DNA from: Shinella yambaruensis
GTDB taxonomy: Bacteria; Pseudomonadota; Alphaproteobacteria; Rhizobiales; Rhizobiaceae
Assembly: GCF_022899355.1 (NCBI RefSeq)
Contig: NZ_JALJCK010000017.1
Location: 1 to 64,000 of the forward strand
Length of the DNA stretch: 64,000 nt
Direction: 5' to 3'
Shown here: in pieces, positions 27,101 to 36,807 of the stretch
How positions within the stretch are numbered: position 1 is the first letter of the stretch
How the letters are laid out: each line of letters opens with the position of its first letter
Made by a program: the position numbers and the translations under genes
The notes under the pieces: model-generated
Databases searched by the model: none
What the model saw: only the letters and a program-made list of their open reading frames with translations
Told to the model about the DNA's origin: nothing

Positions 27101-28968
27101 GCGACGTCTTCGGCAACGGCATGCTGCTGTCGCGCAAGATCCGGCTCGTCGCGGCCTTCGACCACCGCGACATCTTCATCGATCCCAACCCGGACACCGA
27201 CACGTCCTTCGCCGAGCGGCGGCGCATGTTCAACCTGCCGCGCTCCAGCTGGCAGGACTATGACCGCTCCGTGCTCTCCAAGGGTGCGATGATCATCCCG
27301 CGCACGGAAAAATCCGTGACGCTGACGCCGGAAGCCATGGCCGTCATTGGCATCGACAAGGCCAAGGCGACGCCCTTCGAGATCATGACGGCGATCCTGA
27401 AGGCGCCGGTCGATCTCCTGTGGTTCGGCGGCATCGGGACCTATATCCGCGGCCAGAACGAGACGGATGCGGAGGTCGGCGACCGCGCCAACGACCCGAT
27501 CCGCATCGTCGCCGACGACGTGCGTGCCAAGGTGATCGGCGAGGGCGCGAACCTCGGCGTCACCCAGCGCGGCCGCATCGCCTTCGGCCTCAAGGGCGGA
27601 CGCTGCAATTCCGACGCCATCGACAACTCGGCCGGCGTGAATTCGTCCGACGTCGAGGTCAACATCAAGATCGCGCTCGCTTCGGCCATGCGCGACGAGC
27701 GGCTGACGCGCGCCAAGCGCAACGTCCTGCTCGCCTCGATGACGGATGAGGTGGGCCATCTCGTGCTGCGCAACAACTACCTGCAGTCCCTGGCGATCTC
27801 GCTGACGGAACGGCAGGGCGCGGCCAACCGCGCGCCGCTCACCCGCCTGATGGATCGCCTGGAGGCCGCCGGCCAGCTCAACCGCAAGGTCGAGACGCTA
27901 CCCGACGACCGCACCATGGCCGAGCGCTACCAGGCCGGCAAGCCGCTGACGCGGCCGGAGATCGGCGTGCTGCTCTCCTATGCCAAGCTGGTGCTGTTCG
28001 ACGAGCTCATCCATACCGGCCTGCCGGACGAACCCTATTTCGAACCGGCGCTGACCGGCTACTTCCCGGCCAAGATGCAGAAGGCCTATGCGGATGACAT
28101 ACGTTCGCACCGCCTGCGCCGCGAGATCATCGCGACGATCCTCGCCAACGAGGTGATCAACCGCGGCGGCCCGGCCTTCGTCAACACGCTGACGGACGGC
28201 ACCGGCTTCGGCCCGGCGGACGCCGTGAAGGCCGCCGTCATCGCCCGTGACGGCTACGGCCTCGCCGCGCTCTACGCCGGCGTGGACGCGCTGGACAATG
28301 TGGTGTCCGGTTCGGTGCAGAACGAACTCTACGAGGAGATCGGCCGCATCTACGCCTCCGTCACCAGCCTGCTCCTGACCACCGGGGCCGTTTCGGGCCC
28401 GATGAGCGAGGCCGTGCACAAGCTCAGGCAGGCGCTGAAGCAGCTGCGTCCGCATCTTTCCACCCTCATCTCCGAGCAGGCCGGCGACGAGGCCCGCCGC
28501 AAGGCCCATGCCTATGAGGACGAGGGCGTGCCGACGGAGCTTGCGGAGGAGATCGCCACGCTCTCCATGCTGACCTTCGTGCCGGAGGTCATGCTGATCG
28601 CCGGGGCGACGGGCGACACGCTCGGCAAGACGGCGCAGACCTTTGCCGGCATCAGCGCGACGCTCAATATCGGCCGGCTGCTTTCGGCGGCCAGCCGCAT
28701 CCCGACCGGCGATCTCTACGAGGCGCTCGCCCTGCAGCGCAGCCTCACCGACATCGCCAATGCCCGCCGCGACCTCGCCACCGTGGTGCTGACGCGCCAC
28801 AAGGGCGACAAGGCACCGCTCGCCGCCTGGCAGCAGGGCGGCCGCGAGCGTCTCGCCCGCGTCACCGCCAACCTCTCGGCGCTGACGGAAGCCGGCGAAG
28901 CCACGCTCGCCAAGGTCAGCGTCGCCGCCGGCATCCTGAGCGACCTCGCGCAGGAACGGGCACGGTAA
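24187..28968 (+). CDS. Large NAD-specific glutamate dehydrogenase
   Basis: A 1593-residue enzyme of the 180-kDa NAD-GDH class that deaminates glutamate to 2-oxoglutarate. The long N-terminal part carries ACT-like regulatory regions (for example [23 protein letters not shown] at about 80-100). The catalytic domain lies around residues 780-1150: [43 protein letters not shown] holds the substrate-binding lysines, and [17 protein letters not shown] begins the NAD-binding part. A C-terminal region of about 400 residues of unclear role follows. The Caulobacter enzyme of this class (GdhZ) also links metabolism to cell division. It stands alone, with a hairpin after the stop. Confidence 0.97.
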   Translation: [1593 protein letters not shown]

Positions 28969-28984
28969 GGCAAGCCTTGCCTCA

Positions 28985-29009
28985 CCGCAGCCGCCTCACG
29001 CGGCTGCGG
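28985..29009 (+). terminator. Hairpin after NAD-GDH
   Basis: A perfect 10-bp stem CCGCAGCCGC (28985-28994) / GCGGCTGCGG (29000-29009) with loop CTCAC, 16 bases after the stop codon. No T run follows. Confidence 0.65.
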
Positions 29010-29171
29010 CTATCCCACGGTTGCATAATTCCAATCGCGACTACCCCCTTTGCCCGGCAGCGCAGAGGGCGCCCTAACCACACCCGTTGAATCCCGCCAT
29101 CGGCAAATGCTAGCCTCCCGCCGGAACCGGCGTGAGAACCCGCCGCAGCGATTCGAGAAACGAGGGCGAGC

Positions 29172-30548
29172 GTGGCGGAAGTGGCAGCAGGGCGGACGAG
29201 CCGCCTCGGCATAACGGGCTGGATGCTGTTCGACTGGGCGGCACAGCCCTTCTTCACGGTCATCACCACCTTCATCTTCGGCCCCTACCTCGTCTCGCGC
29301 CTCACCGAGGACCACGCGGCCGGGCAGGCGGCCTGGAGCTACACGCTCACCATCGCCGGCGTCGCCATCGCGCTGCTCGCCCCCGTCATGGGCTCCATCG
29401 CCGATGCTTCCGGCGCGCGAAAACCCTGGATCGCCGCCTTCGCCGCCGTCAAAATCCTGTCGCTCCTCGCCCTCTGGTATGCGGCGCCCGGCAGCAGCCT
29501 CGTCTTCGCCATGGCGATGATCGTGCTCGCCACCGTGGCGGCGGAATTCTCCATCGTCTTCAACGATTCGATGATGCCGCGCCTCGTCAGCCCGGCGGAT
29601 GTCGGCCGCATCTCCAACATCGCCTGGGGCCTCGGCTATCTCGGCGGCATGATCGTGCTGATCGCGGTCGTCGCGCTGCTGGCCGCAAACCCGGAGACCG
29701 GACGGACGGCGATCGGCATCAGCCCGCTCTTCGGCCTCGATGCCGCCGCCGGCGAGGACGCCCGCATCACCGGGCCGATCTCGGCGCTCTGGTATCTCGT
29801 CTTCATCCTGCCGATGTTCTTCTTCACGCCGGACCAGAGCCGGGGGCTGCCCATTGCGGCCGCGGTGCGCGCCGGCTTTGCCGACCTCTCCGTCGCCCTC
29901 GGGGAATTGCGCAGGAAGCCGGGCATCCTGCGCTTCCTCATTGCCCGGATGATCTACCAGGACGGGGTCAACGGACTGCTGGCGCTTGGCGGAACCTTCG
30001 CCGCCGGCATGTTCGCCTGGCAGACCTTCGAACTCGGCATCTACGGCATCATCCTCAACGTTGTGGCGATCGGCGGCTGCCTCTATGCCAGCCGCATGGA
30101 CAGGCGCCTCGGCTCGAAGGCCGTCGTCGTGATGAGCCTTGTCTGCCTGATCCTCGCCACCATCGGCATCGTCTCCACCGGCCCGGGCTTCACGCTGTTC
30201 GGCCTCGTGCCGCTGCCGACCGCCGATTCCGGCGGCCTGTTCGGCACGGCGGCGGAAAAGGCCTATATCGTCTACGGCCTCATGATCGGCGTCGCCTTCG
30301 GCCCTGTCCAGGCCTCCGCGCGGTCCTATCTTGCCCAAAGCATCCATCCCGACGAGGCGGGCCGCTATTTCGGCCTCTATGCCCTGTCCGGCCGGGCCAC
30401 GTCCTTCCTCGCGCCGCTCTCCGTCGCGCTCGTCACCACCGCGACGGGCTCCGCCCGCCTCGGCATGATGGCACTCATCGCTTTCCTGCTCGCCGGCTTC
30501 CTGCTCCTGCTGCGCACGCCCTATCCCGCGGCAAAGGTCGAGGCCTGA
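29172..30548 (+). CDS. MFS transporter, UMF1/Atg22-like
   Basis: A 458-residue membrane protein with about 12 hydrophobic segments. GWMLFDWAAQPFFTVITTFIFGPYL near the N-terminus and APVMGSIADASGARKPWI are marks of the UMF1 (Atg22-like) branch of the major facilitator superfamily. In yeast Atg22 exports amino acids from the vacuole; bacterial members have no assigned substrate. The start is a GTG at 29172 with GAGGG about 6 bases upstream. Confidence 0.9.
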   Translation: MAEVAAGRTSRLGITGWMLFDWAAQPFFTVITTFIFGPYLVSRLTEDHAAGQAAWSYTLTIAGVAIALLAPVMGSIADASGARKPWIAAFAAVKILSLLALWYAAPGSSLVFAMAMIVLATVAAEFSIVFNDSMMPRLVSPADVGRISNIAWGLGYLGGMIVLIAVVALLAANPETGRTAIGISPLFGLDAAAGEDARITGPISALWYLVFILPMFFFTPDQSRGLPIAAAVRAGFADLSVALGELRRKPGILRFLIARMIYQDGVNGLLALGGTFAAGMFAWQTFELGIYGIILNVVAIGGCLYASRMDRRLGSKAVVVMSLVCLILATIGIVSTGPGFTLFGLVPLPTADSGGLFGTAAEKAYIVYGLMIGVAFGPVQASARSYLAQSIHPDEAGRYFGLYALSGRATSFLAPLSVALVTTATGSARLGMMALIAFLLAGFLLLLRTPYPAAKVEA

Positions 30549-30608
30549 AACGCAAGACGCCCGGCAAGCGGGGCGTCAGGGGGATGACAGACATCGCCCC
30601 ACCCACTG

Positions 30609-30687
30609 TCGTCATCCTCGGGTTTAACCCGAGGATCCACACGCCACCTGCGGCCATGGACGGTCGGGGCAAGCCTCGACCATGACG
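30609..30687. repeat. RPE-like intergenic mosaic, copy 3
   Basis: Two palindromes: ATCCTCGGG / CCCGAGGAT around TTTAA (from about 30613) and GGTCGGGG / CCTCGACC with CATGACGG (to 30687), joined by a 20-base linker. It sits between convergent genes. Confidence 0.7.
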
Positions 30688-30718
30688 GAGGAAAGGAGAG
30701 GTCTGCGAAGAATCCGGC

Positions 30719-32329
30719 TCAGTGACGGAAATGGCGCATGCCGGTGAAGACCATGGCGACGCCGGCCTCGTCGGCCGCGGCGATCACCTCCGCATCACGC
30801 ATCGAGCCGCCCGGCTGGATGACCGCCGTGGCGCCTGCGGCAATCGCCGAGAGCAGGCCGTCGGCGAAGGGCAGGAAAGCTTCCGACGCGACGGCCGATC
30901 CACGCGTCAGCGGCTCGGCAAGGCCCATGGCCTTGGCCGCTTCCTCGGCCTTCAGGCCGGCGATGCGAGCGGAATCGACGCGGCTCATCTGGCCGGCGCC
31001 GATGCCGGCCGTCTGGCCGTCCTTGGCATAGACCACGGCATTCGACTTGACGTGCTTGGCGACCTTGAAGGCGAACTTCATGTCTTCCAGCTCCTGCGCC
31101 GTCGGCGCACGCTTGGTCACGACCTTCAGTTCGAGGTCCTCGACCATGCCGTTGTCGCGGCTCTGTACCAGGAGGCCGCCCGACACCGTCTTGGCGGAAA
31201 GGCCCGGCACGCGCGGATCGGGCAGGGCGCCCGTCACCAGCAGGCGCAGGTTCGGCTTGCCGGCGATGACGGCGCGGGCCTTCTCGTCCGCGTCCGGCGC
31301 GATGATGACCTCGGTGAAGAGCTTGACGATCTCTTCCGCCGTCTCGCCGTCCAGCACCGTGTTGAGCGCGATGATGCCGCCGAAGGCCGAGACCGGATCG
31401 CAGGCGAGCGCCCGCGCATAGGCCTCCTTCAGCGTCCTGCCGGTAGCCACGCCGCAGGGATTGGCATGCTTGATGATCGCGCAGGCCGGGCCGTTTTCCG
31501 GCAGGAACTCGGCAACGAGCTCGAAGGCGGCGTCGGTGTCGTTGATATTGTTGTAGGAAAGCTGCTTGCCCTGCAGCAGCGTGGCGGACGCGACGCCCGG
31601 GCGGTTTTCGCCGGTCACGTAGAAGCCCGCCTTCTGGTGCGGGTTCTCGCCGTAGCGCATCGCCTCCTTCAGGACGCCGCCGAGCACGCGGTGGCGCGGC
31701 ATGGGTATATCGAGCGCATCGGCGAACCAGTTGGAGATCGCCGCGTCATAGGCCGCCGTGCGGGCATAGGCCTTCGCCGCCATGCGCTGGCGGAAGGCGT
31801 AGGAAGTCGAACCGTCCGCAAGTTCCTCCAGCAGCGCGGGATAATCGGCGGGATCCGTGACGATGGTCACATAGGCGTGGTTCTTCGCCGAGGCGCGGAT
31901 CATCGCCGGCCCGCCGATGTCGATGTTCTCGACCGTCGTCGGATAGTCGCCACCCTTGGCGCGTACCTCCTCGAAGGGATAGAGGTTGATGACGGCAAGG
32001 TCGATCGCGCCGATGCCATGCGCCTTCATCGCCTCGACATGCTCCGCATCGTCGCGGATCGCCAGCAGGCCGCCATGCACGGTGGGATGCAGCGTCTTGA
32101 CGCGGCCATCCATGATTTCCGGAAAGCCCGTGACCTCGGAAACGTCGGTGACGTCGAACCCGGCATCGCTGAGCGCCTTGTGCGTGCCGCCGGTCGACAA
32201 CAGCCGCACGCCCTTTTCGGCAAGGGCGCGGGCGAGATCGACGACACCGGCCTTGTCGGAGACGGACAGCAGCGCCGTGCGCAGGGCGACCCGGTCTGGG
32301 GCGGGGATTTTCTTGGAAATGACGGCCAT
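30719..32329 (-). CDS. purH: Bifunctional AICAR formyltransferase / IMP cyclohydrolase
   Basis: Performs the last two steps of IMP synthesis. The 536-residue protein has the N-terminal cyclohydrolase (MGS-like) domain (about 14-150, with [11 protein letters not shown] and [15 protein letters not shown]) and the C-terminal formyltransferase domain ([14 protein letters not shown], the [13 protein letters not shown] segment with the catalytic Lys-His, and [15 protein letters not shown]). The ATG at 32329 has GGAG 7 bases upstream. It is the 3'-most gene of a minus-strand run with the heparinase-like gene, rsmB and htpX. Confidence 0.98.
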   Translation of the reverse strand: MAVISKKIPAPDRVALRTALLSVSDKAGVVDLARALAEKGVRLLSTGGTHKALSDAGFDVTDVSEVTGFPEIMDGRVKTLHPTVHGGLLAIRDDAEHVEAMKAHGIGAIDLAVINLYPFEEVRAKGGDYPTTVENIDIGGPAMIRASAKNHAYVTIVTDPADYPALLEELADGSTSYAFRQRMAAKAYARTAAYDAAISNWFADALDIPMPRHRVLGGVLKEAMRYGENPHQKAGFYVTGENRPGVASATLLQGKQLSYNNINDTDAAFELVAEFLPENGPACAIIKHANPCGVATGRTLKEAYARALACDPVSAFGGIIALNTVLDGETAEEIVKLFTEVIIAPDADEKARAVIAGKPNLRLLVTGALPDPRVPGLSAKTVSGGLLVQSRDNGMVEDLELKVVTKRAPTAQELEDMKFAFKVAKHVKSNAVVYAKDGQTAGIGAGQMSRVDSARIAGLKAEEAAKAMGLAEPLTRGSAVASEAFLPFADGLLSAIAAGATAVIQPGGSMRDAEVIAAADEAGVAMVFTGMRHFRH

Positions 32330-32428
32330 GGGACGCTCCGTTCTGACGGCCCTGGAGAGGGGCCGGATGGTCATGCGCCCCGTTATCACAGGCCCGGCCC
32401 CGAGAAAACCGCCAAAAGCCGGGAATTC

Positions 32429-34111
32429 TCAACGCTGCCGCATCAGCGACCACTGGACTTCCGCCACCTTGGCAAGCGGCATGGTCAGCGTGAGCTGGCG
32501 CGACGCCCGGACGCCGGAGGGATCGGCGAAGAAGACATCCTCCTCCTCCTCCACGGCAACATCGATGCAGGTCAGCGCCCAGGCCTCGCCGTCCGGCGCG
32601 ATCAGCCGCATCTCGTTGGCCGATACCCGGTAGAGCTGGATCGTCGGATGAATGTGGAAGCGCACCACGGCCGTGCCCTTCTCGATTGCCCCGTCGGGGT
32701 CGGCGGGCTTGTAGAAACGCTCCCGGCCGCGGATCTCGCTGCCCGTCGCCGCCACGAGGATGTCCCGTTCGTAGAGAAGGCCGAAGCGCTTGAGATAACC
32801 GTCATGGGTCGCCGTCACGCTGTCGGCGCCGGACTGGCGCTCGGCACGCGACACGTCCACCTTGCTGACGCCGCCGACGACGATCGGCCCGAGGAAACGG
32901 GACGTGGAGATGCGCGAGGAGGAGGTGTCGTTGAGCGTGGCGACGGAATGGGCCGCGGTGGTGCGCGCCATCTGCCTGAGCGCCTCGCCGGCAAAGCGCG
33001 GTCGCCCGGAATTGACGATGAAGCGGTTCCTGCCCGAGGACATCTCGATGGAAAGCGCACCGGCGGCTGCCGTCGCCGAAAGATCGACCGACTTGGGCAC
33101 GCCGGTATCCATCAGCACGACCGTTTCCTTGACGGCCAGGCGGTCGTACCGGCTCTGCGGCAGCGCCTTGAAGGGCGCGCCGCCGGTCTCGTCGTAGCGC
33201 AGCACCGACATCAGCTCGTTCGCCAACGTATAGGTCGCGCCGTTGAACAGCGCGAGCTCGCCGCCCTGGTGGCGGAAGAAGCGCAGCGCCGGGTAGATGC
33301 GGTCGATGGAGGGGATGAGCTGCGCGGGCACGTCATGGCCGAGATTGACATAGGTCTGGCGCAGCGGAAGCAGGTCGAGCAGCACGTCGAGCGCGGCCCG
33401 CGGATTGCGCGAGGAATGGCCGCCATCGGGCAGGATCTGCCGGTCGAGCTCCTCGTCGAGATGGCGGGCGGCCCTGCGCATGCGCGAGGCGGAGGCCGGC
33501 ATGGCGATGGAGGCCATGGCAAGCGCGATGCGCACCCGCAGTCGCGGCTCACCGTCACGCGTCGTGTCGGCGACATGGCGCAGATAGCGGACCTGGAAGG
33601 CGAGGCTCTTCAGGAAGCGGCGATAGAAGGGATAGTCGGCATCCTTCAGGACCACCGGCGAATGGGACAGCCAGGCGATGATGCGTTGCGCGACGACATC
33701 GGGCCGCCAGGCAAGCCCGCCGATGACGCGCCCATGGCTCTGCAGCCAGTCGTCCACGATGAAGCGGGCCGTATGGGCGGCCTTTTCCGGATCGACCAGC
33801 CGCATATGGCGCAGCCAGCCGAAGGAATGCAGGCGCACGGCGAACTCCTCCGAGGGAAGCTCCAGTGCAAAGGGTGATTCGCCGTCGCATTCGAGAACGC
33901 GGCCGGCCAGCGGGAAACGCCCGGCGACGATTTCTTCGCCGGCAAACGAATCAGCGGGGTGAAGGTCCGTCGGCGCGACGACCAGCCGGTCCGGCGTGCC
34001 GCCGGAAAAGCGCATCGCGCTGATTCGCCCGAGGGCGAGCCTCCGCGAAAACCGGCGCCAACCCTCACGCATATACAGATAGAGAAGCCGCTGCCTGTCG
34101 GAAAGCTGCAT
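32429..34111 (-). CDS. Heparinase II/III family protein
   Basis: A 560-residue protein with an N-terminal alpha-alpha toroid and a C-terminal beta-sandwich as in heparinase II/III lyases. HSFGWLRHMRLV, HGRVIGGLAWRPDVVAQRIIAWL, LPDGGHSSRNPRAALDVLLDLLPLR and the DTGVP / IEMSSGRNRFIVNSG segments mark the family. No signal peptide is visible, which is odd for a polysaccharide lyase. In rhizobia such a gene usually lies between rsmB and purH. The substrate is unknown; an envelope or stored polysaccharide is inference. The ATG at 34111 is the family start; an upstream in-frame start at 34156 is rejected. Confidence 0.9.
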   Translation of the reverse strand: MQLSDRQRLLYLYMREGWRRFSRRLALGRISAMRFSGGTPDRLVVAPTDLHPADSFAGEEIVAGRFPLAGRVLECDGESPFALELPSEEFAVRLHSFGWLRHMRLVDPEKAAHTARFIVDDWLQSHGRVIGGLAWRPDVVAQRIIAWLSHSPVVLKDADYPFYRRFLKSLAFQVRYLRHVADTTRDGEPRLRVRIALAMASIAMPASASRMRRAARHLDEELDRQILPDGGHSSRNPRAALDVLLDLLPLRQTYVNLGHDVPAQLIPSIDRIYPALRFFRHQGGELALFNGATYTLANELMSVLRYDETGGAPFKALPQSRYDRLAVKETVVLMDTGVPKSVDLSATAAAGALSIEMSSGRNRFIVNSGRPRFAGEALRQMARTTAAHSVATLNDTSSSRISTSRFLGPIVVGGVSKVDVSRAERQSGADSVTATHDGYLKRFGLLYERDILVAATGSEIRGRERFYKPADPDGAIEKGTAVVRFHIHPTIQLYRVSANEMRLIAPDGEAWALTCIDVAVEEEEDVFFADPSGVRASRQLTLTMPLAKVAEVQWSLMRQR

Positions 34112-34227
34112 GGTTAACGAACGCCTCCTTGGCCTATAGCTAGGCCGAGAAGGCAAGCGGCGTCAATTGACCGGCGGTCGATGGGCTGTTGACGACGGCA
34201 TATGTCTTTCGGAAGAGCCTGTGCAGC

Positions 34228-35634
34228 TCAGCCGGCACGGACGAGCCGAACGGCATAAAACCCGTCCACGCCGCCGGCATGGCCGAGTGTCGCGGGCAGC
34301 ATGGCAGGCGTGGTGCGGAATTCGCCGCGCGGGGAGATCGCCGCTTCCAGACCCGGCCAGTCGGCGGGATCGACCGGCGCGATGCGCCAGTCCGGATTGT
34401 CGGCGAGAACCCGGGCGACCATGTCCTCCCCCTCGCTCGGATCGAGCGAGCAGTTGGAGAAGACCAGCTCCCCGCCGGGACGCACGAGCGTCAGCGCGTG
34501 GCGCAGCAGGCGCTCCTGCAGGCCGGCCAGCTTGCCGATATCCTCCGGCCCCTTGGTCCACAAGACATCGGGATGGCGGCGGATCGTGCCCGTCGAGGAG
34601 CAGGGCGCATCGAGCAGCACGGCATCGAACAGCTCGCCCGGATGGTATTCCGCCATGTTCGCCTCGACCGTCTCGGCCGAAAGACGCAGCCGGTCGAGAT
34701 TGCCGATGAGCCGCTTCAGACGGTTGCCGGACTGGTCGAGGGCGGTGACCCTGGCGCCGGCGGCGGCAAGCTGCGCGGTCTTGCCGCCGGGCGCGGCGCA
34801 GAGATCGGCGACCCGCTTGCCGGCAAGGTCCGAAAACAGTTTTGCCGGCAGGCTTGCCGCGGCATCCTGCACCCACCATTCCCCGGCCTCGAAGCCTTCG
34901 AGCGCCGGAATGGCGCCGGACGCGACGGGCAGGCGCACCGAACCGGTCGGCAGCACCAGGCCGCCGAGCCGCGCGGCCCAGCCTTCCGGATCCGATTTTA
35001 CGGTGAGGTCGACAGTGGAGGGTTCGAGCAGCGCATCGGCAATGCGCGCGGCATGGTCACGGCCATAGACGGCGGAGAGCCGCTCGTGGAACCAGGCCGG
35101 AATGACGGAAACCGCCTGCGTCGCCGTCAGGTGCGAGGCCTTTTCGCGCGACAGGCGGCGTAGCACCGCATTGGTGAGGCTGGCGAAGCGGCGGTTGCGC
35201 GGGTCGATCTGCGCCTGCTCGACCGCAAGGTCGACGGCGGAATGATCGGGCACGTCGAGATAGAGGATCTGCGCCGCCGCGACCGTCAGCACATGATGCA
35301 GCGCGCGGGCACCGTCCGGCAGCGGCGTGCCGACGAGCGTATCCAGGATGGCCTCGATACGGGGGAGGTGGCGCAGCGCCGTGTTGAGGATGGCCCGGAC
35401 GAGCGCGCGGTCGGCATCGTTCAGCTGGCGGTAGGCCGGGTTGCCGTTTTCGAGGTCGAGCATGCCGTCGAGCGGCGTCTTGCGATCGACAACCGCCGCC
35501 AGGATCTTGGCCGCGGCCTGCCGGGCCCGCAGGCCCGGCTTTTCCGGATGGTTCGCAGCAGGCCCCGGAAGCGGCCCCTTGCCGGGGCGATGGCGTTTCG
35601 AATGTGTTCTGTTTTTGTGTTTGTCGTCGTTCAA
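34228..35634 (-). CDS. rsmB: RsmB-like 16S rRNA (cytosine-5-)-methyltransferase
   Basis: A 468-residue SAM-dependent RNA m5C methyltransferase. An N-terminal NusB-like domain (about 35-170) precedes the Rossmann catalytic domain with [16 protein letters not shown] (SAM motif I), [20 protein letters not shown] (one catalytic Cys) and [16 protein letters not shown] (the second Cys). The known target of RsmB is C967 in E. coli 16S rRNA. The start is a TTG at 35634, four bases inside the htpX stop, preceding a basic N-terminus rich in His, Lys and Arg. Coupled to htpX. Confidence 0.93.
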   Translation of the reverse strand: MNDDKHKNRTHSKRHRPGKGPLPGPAANHPEKPGLRARQAAAKILAAVVDRKTPLDGMLDLENGNPAYRQLNDADRALVRAILNTALRHLPRIEAILDTLVGTPLPDGARALHHVLTVAAAQILYLDVPDHSAVDLAVEQAQIDPRNRRFASLTNAVLRRLSREKASHLTATQAVSVIPAWFHERLSAVYGRDHAARIADALLEPSTVDLTVKSDPEGWAARLGGLVLPTGSVRLPVASGAIPALEGFEAGEWWVQDAAASLPAKLFSDLAGKRVADLCAAPGGKTAQLAAAGARVTALDQSGNRLKRLIGNLDRLRLSAETVEANMAEYHPGELFDAVLLDAPCSSTGTIRRHPDVLWTKGPEDIGKLAGLQERLLRHALTLVRPGGELVFSNCSLDPSEGEDMVARVLADNPDWRIAPVDPADWPGLEAAISPRGEFRTTPAMLPATLGHAGGVDGFYAVRLVRAG

Positions 35635-36596
35635 GACCAGGGACCTTTGGGCGGTTCGGAACCACCGCGTCCCCAGCCGGTCGATGGGACGGAGCGCGAT
35701 TTGCGCACCGGATTATCAGCCCGCACCGGCTCCGTCGAGCGTGTCTGCATGCCGCGGGCCATTTCCTCGAGCGCCGCTATGCGGTTCTCCGTGTTCGGGT
35801 GGGTGGAGAACAGATTGTCCATGCGCTCGCCCGACAGCGGATTGATGATGAACATATGGGCGGTCGCCGGATTGTGCTCGGCGGCCTCGTTGGGAATGCG
35901 GCCGGCGGCGATGGCGATCTTCTTCAAGGCCGAGGCGAGCCAGAGCGGGTTGCCGCAGATCTCCGCCCCGCGCTTGTCGGCGGAATATTCGCGCGTCCGG
36001 CTGATCGCCATCTGCACCAGCATGGCGGCGAAAGGCGCGACGATCATGGCGACGAGCACGCCGATGAAGCCGAGCGGATTGTTGTTTTCCCGGTTGCCGC
36101 TGCCGCCGAAGAACATCGCGAAGTTGGCAAGCATCGAGATCGCACCGGCGATCGTCGCCGTCAGCGTCATGGTCAGCGTGTCGCGGTTCTGGATATGGGC
36201 GAGTTCATGCGCCATCACGCCCGCGACCTCTTCATAGCTCAGGGCCTGAAGCAGGCCCGTCGAGGCGGCAACCGCGGCGTTCTGCGGGTTGCGGCCGGTG
36301 GCAAAGGCATTCGGCTGGTCGCTGTTGATGACATAGACGCGCGGCATGGGCAGACCGGCACGTTTGGCGAGATCGCGCACGATGCCGTAATATTCCGGTG
36401 CCGAGCGCTCGTCGACCTCCTTGGCGCCGTACATGGACAGCACCATGCGGTCGGAATTCCAGTAGGAGAAGAAGTTCATGGCGATCGCGACGAGAAGCGC
36501 GATCATCATGCCGCCCTTGCCGCCGATGAGCAGGCCCACGCCCATGAAAAGCGCCGTCATGGCGGCAAGAAGCATGGCTGTTCGAACGATGTTCAT
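35631..36596 (-). CDS. htpX: Membrane zinc protease HtpX
   Basis: An M48 metallopeptidase that degrades damaged membrane proteins alongside FtsH. The 321-residue protein has two N-terminal membrane helices (about 5-45), the zinc motif H130-E-L-A-H134, a further hydrophobic pair (about 150-200) and [11 protein letters not shown] with the third ligand Glu. The C-terminal 40 residues are a basic Ser/Pro/Gly tail. The ATG at 36596 starts [10 protein letters not shown], as usual. Upstream, on the same strand, lies a parS site. Confidence 0.96.
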   Translation of the reverse strand: MNIVRTAMLLAAMTALFMGVGLLIGGKGGMMIALLVAIAMNFFSYWNSDRMVLSMYGAKEVDERSAPEYYGIVRDLAKRAGLPMPRVYVINSDQPNAFATGRNPQNAAVAASTGLLQALSYEEVAGVMAHELAHIQNRDTLTMTLTATIAGAISMLANFAMFFGGSGNRENNNPLGFIGVLVAMIVAPFAAMLVQMAISRTREYSADKRGAEICGNPLWLASALKKIAIAAGRIPNEAAEHNPATAHMFIINPLSGERMDNLFSTHPNTENRIAALEEMARGMQTRSTEPVRADNPVRKSRSVPSTGWGRGGSEPPKGPWS

Positions 36597-36654
36597 GCGT
36601 TTTCGGCTCCTGTCTGGTCTCTTGCCGGGTTGCCACTCCCTGTTGTCAAGGGAA

Positions 36655-36670
36655 TGTTTCACGTGAATCA
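36655..36670. promoter_or_regulatory. parS: parS site 1
   Basis: TGTTTCACGTGAATCA, one mismatch from the consensus parS palindrome TGTTTCACGTGAAACA bound by ParB. Intergenic, 59 bases upstream of htpX. Confidence 0.8.
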
Positions 36671-36704
36671 GCGCTTTCCACAGCGCCTTCATACCTAGCT
36701 TTTT

Positions 36705-36749
36705 GCATGTCGTTGTCGCAAAACCGCTGCACACTTTTGCGCGACATGC
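36705..36749. repeat. RIME-like palindrome, copy C
   Basis: GCATGTCG ... CGACATGC (36705-36749), with inner arms CGCAAAACCGCTGCACACTT-TTGCG, matching copies A and B. Only the first palindrome of the mosaic is present. Confidence 0.65.
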
Positions 36750-36807
36750 CTTATATGATGGGAAGCGAACAGGAATTCTTCAATATCCGGGAAGGATGCC
36801 CAATTTC

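Noticed and set aside
30722-33877. Plus-strand open frame of 1051 codons opposite purH and the heparinase-like gene
   Set aside because: Low-complexity Arg/Gly/His/Asp protein with no motif; both genes on the minus strand are well supported.
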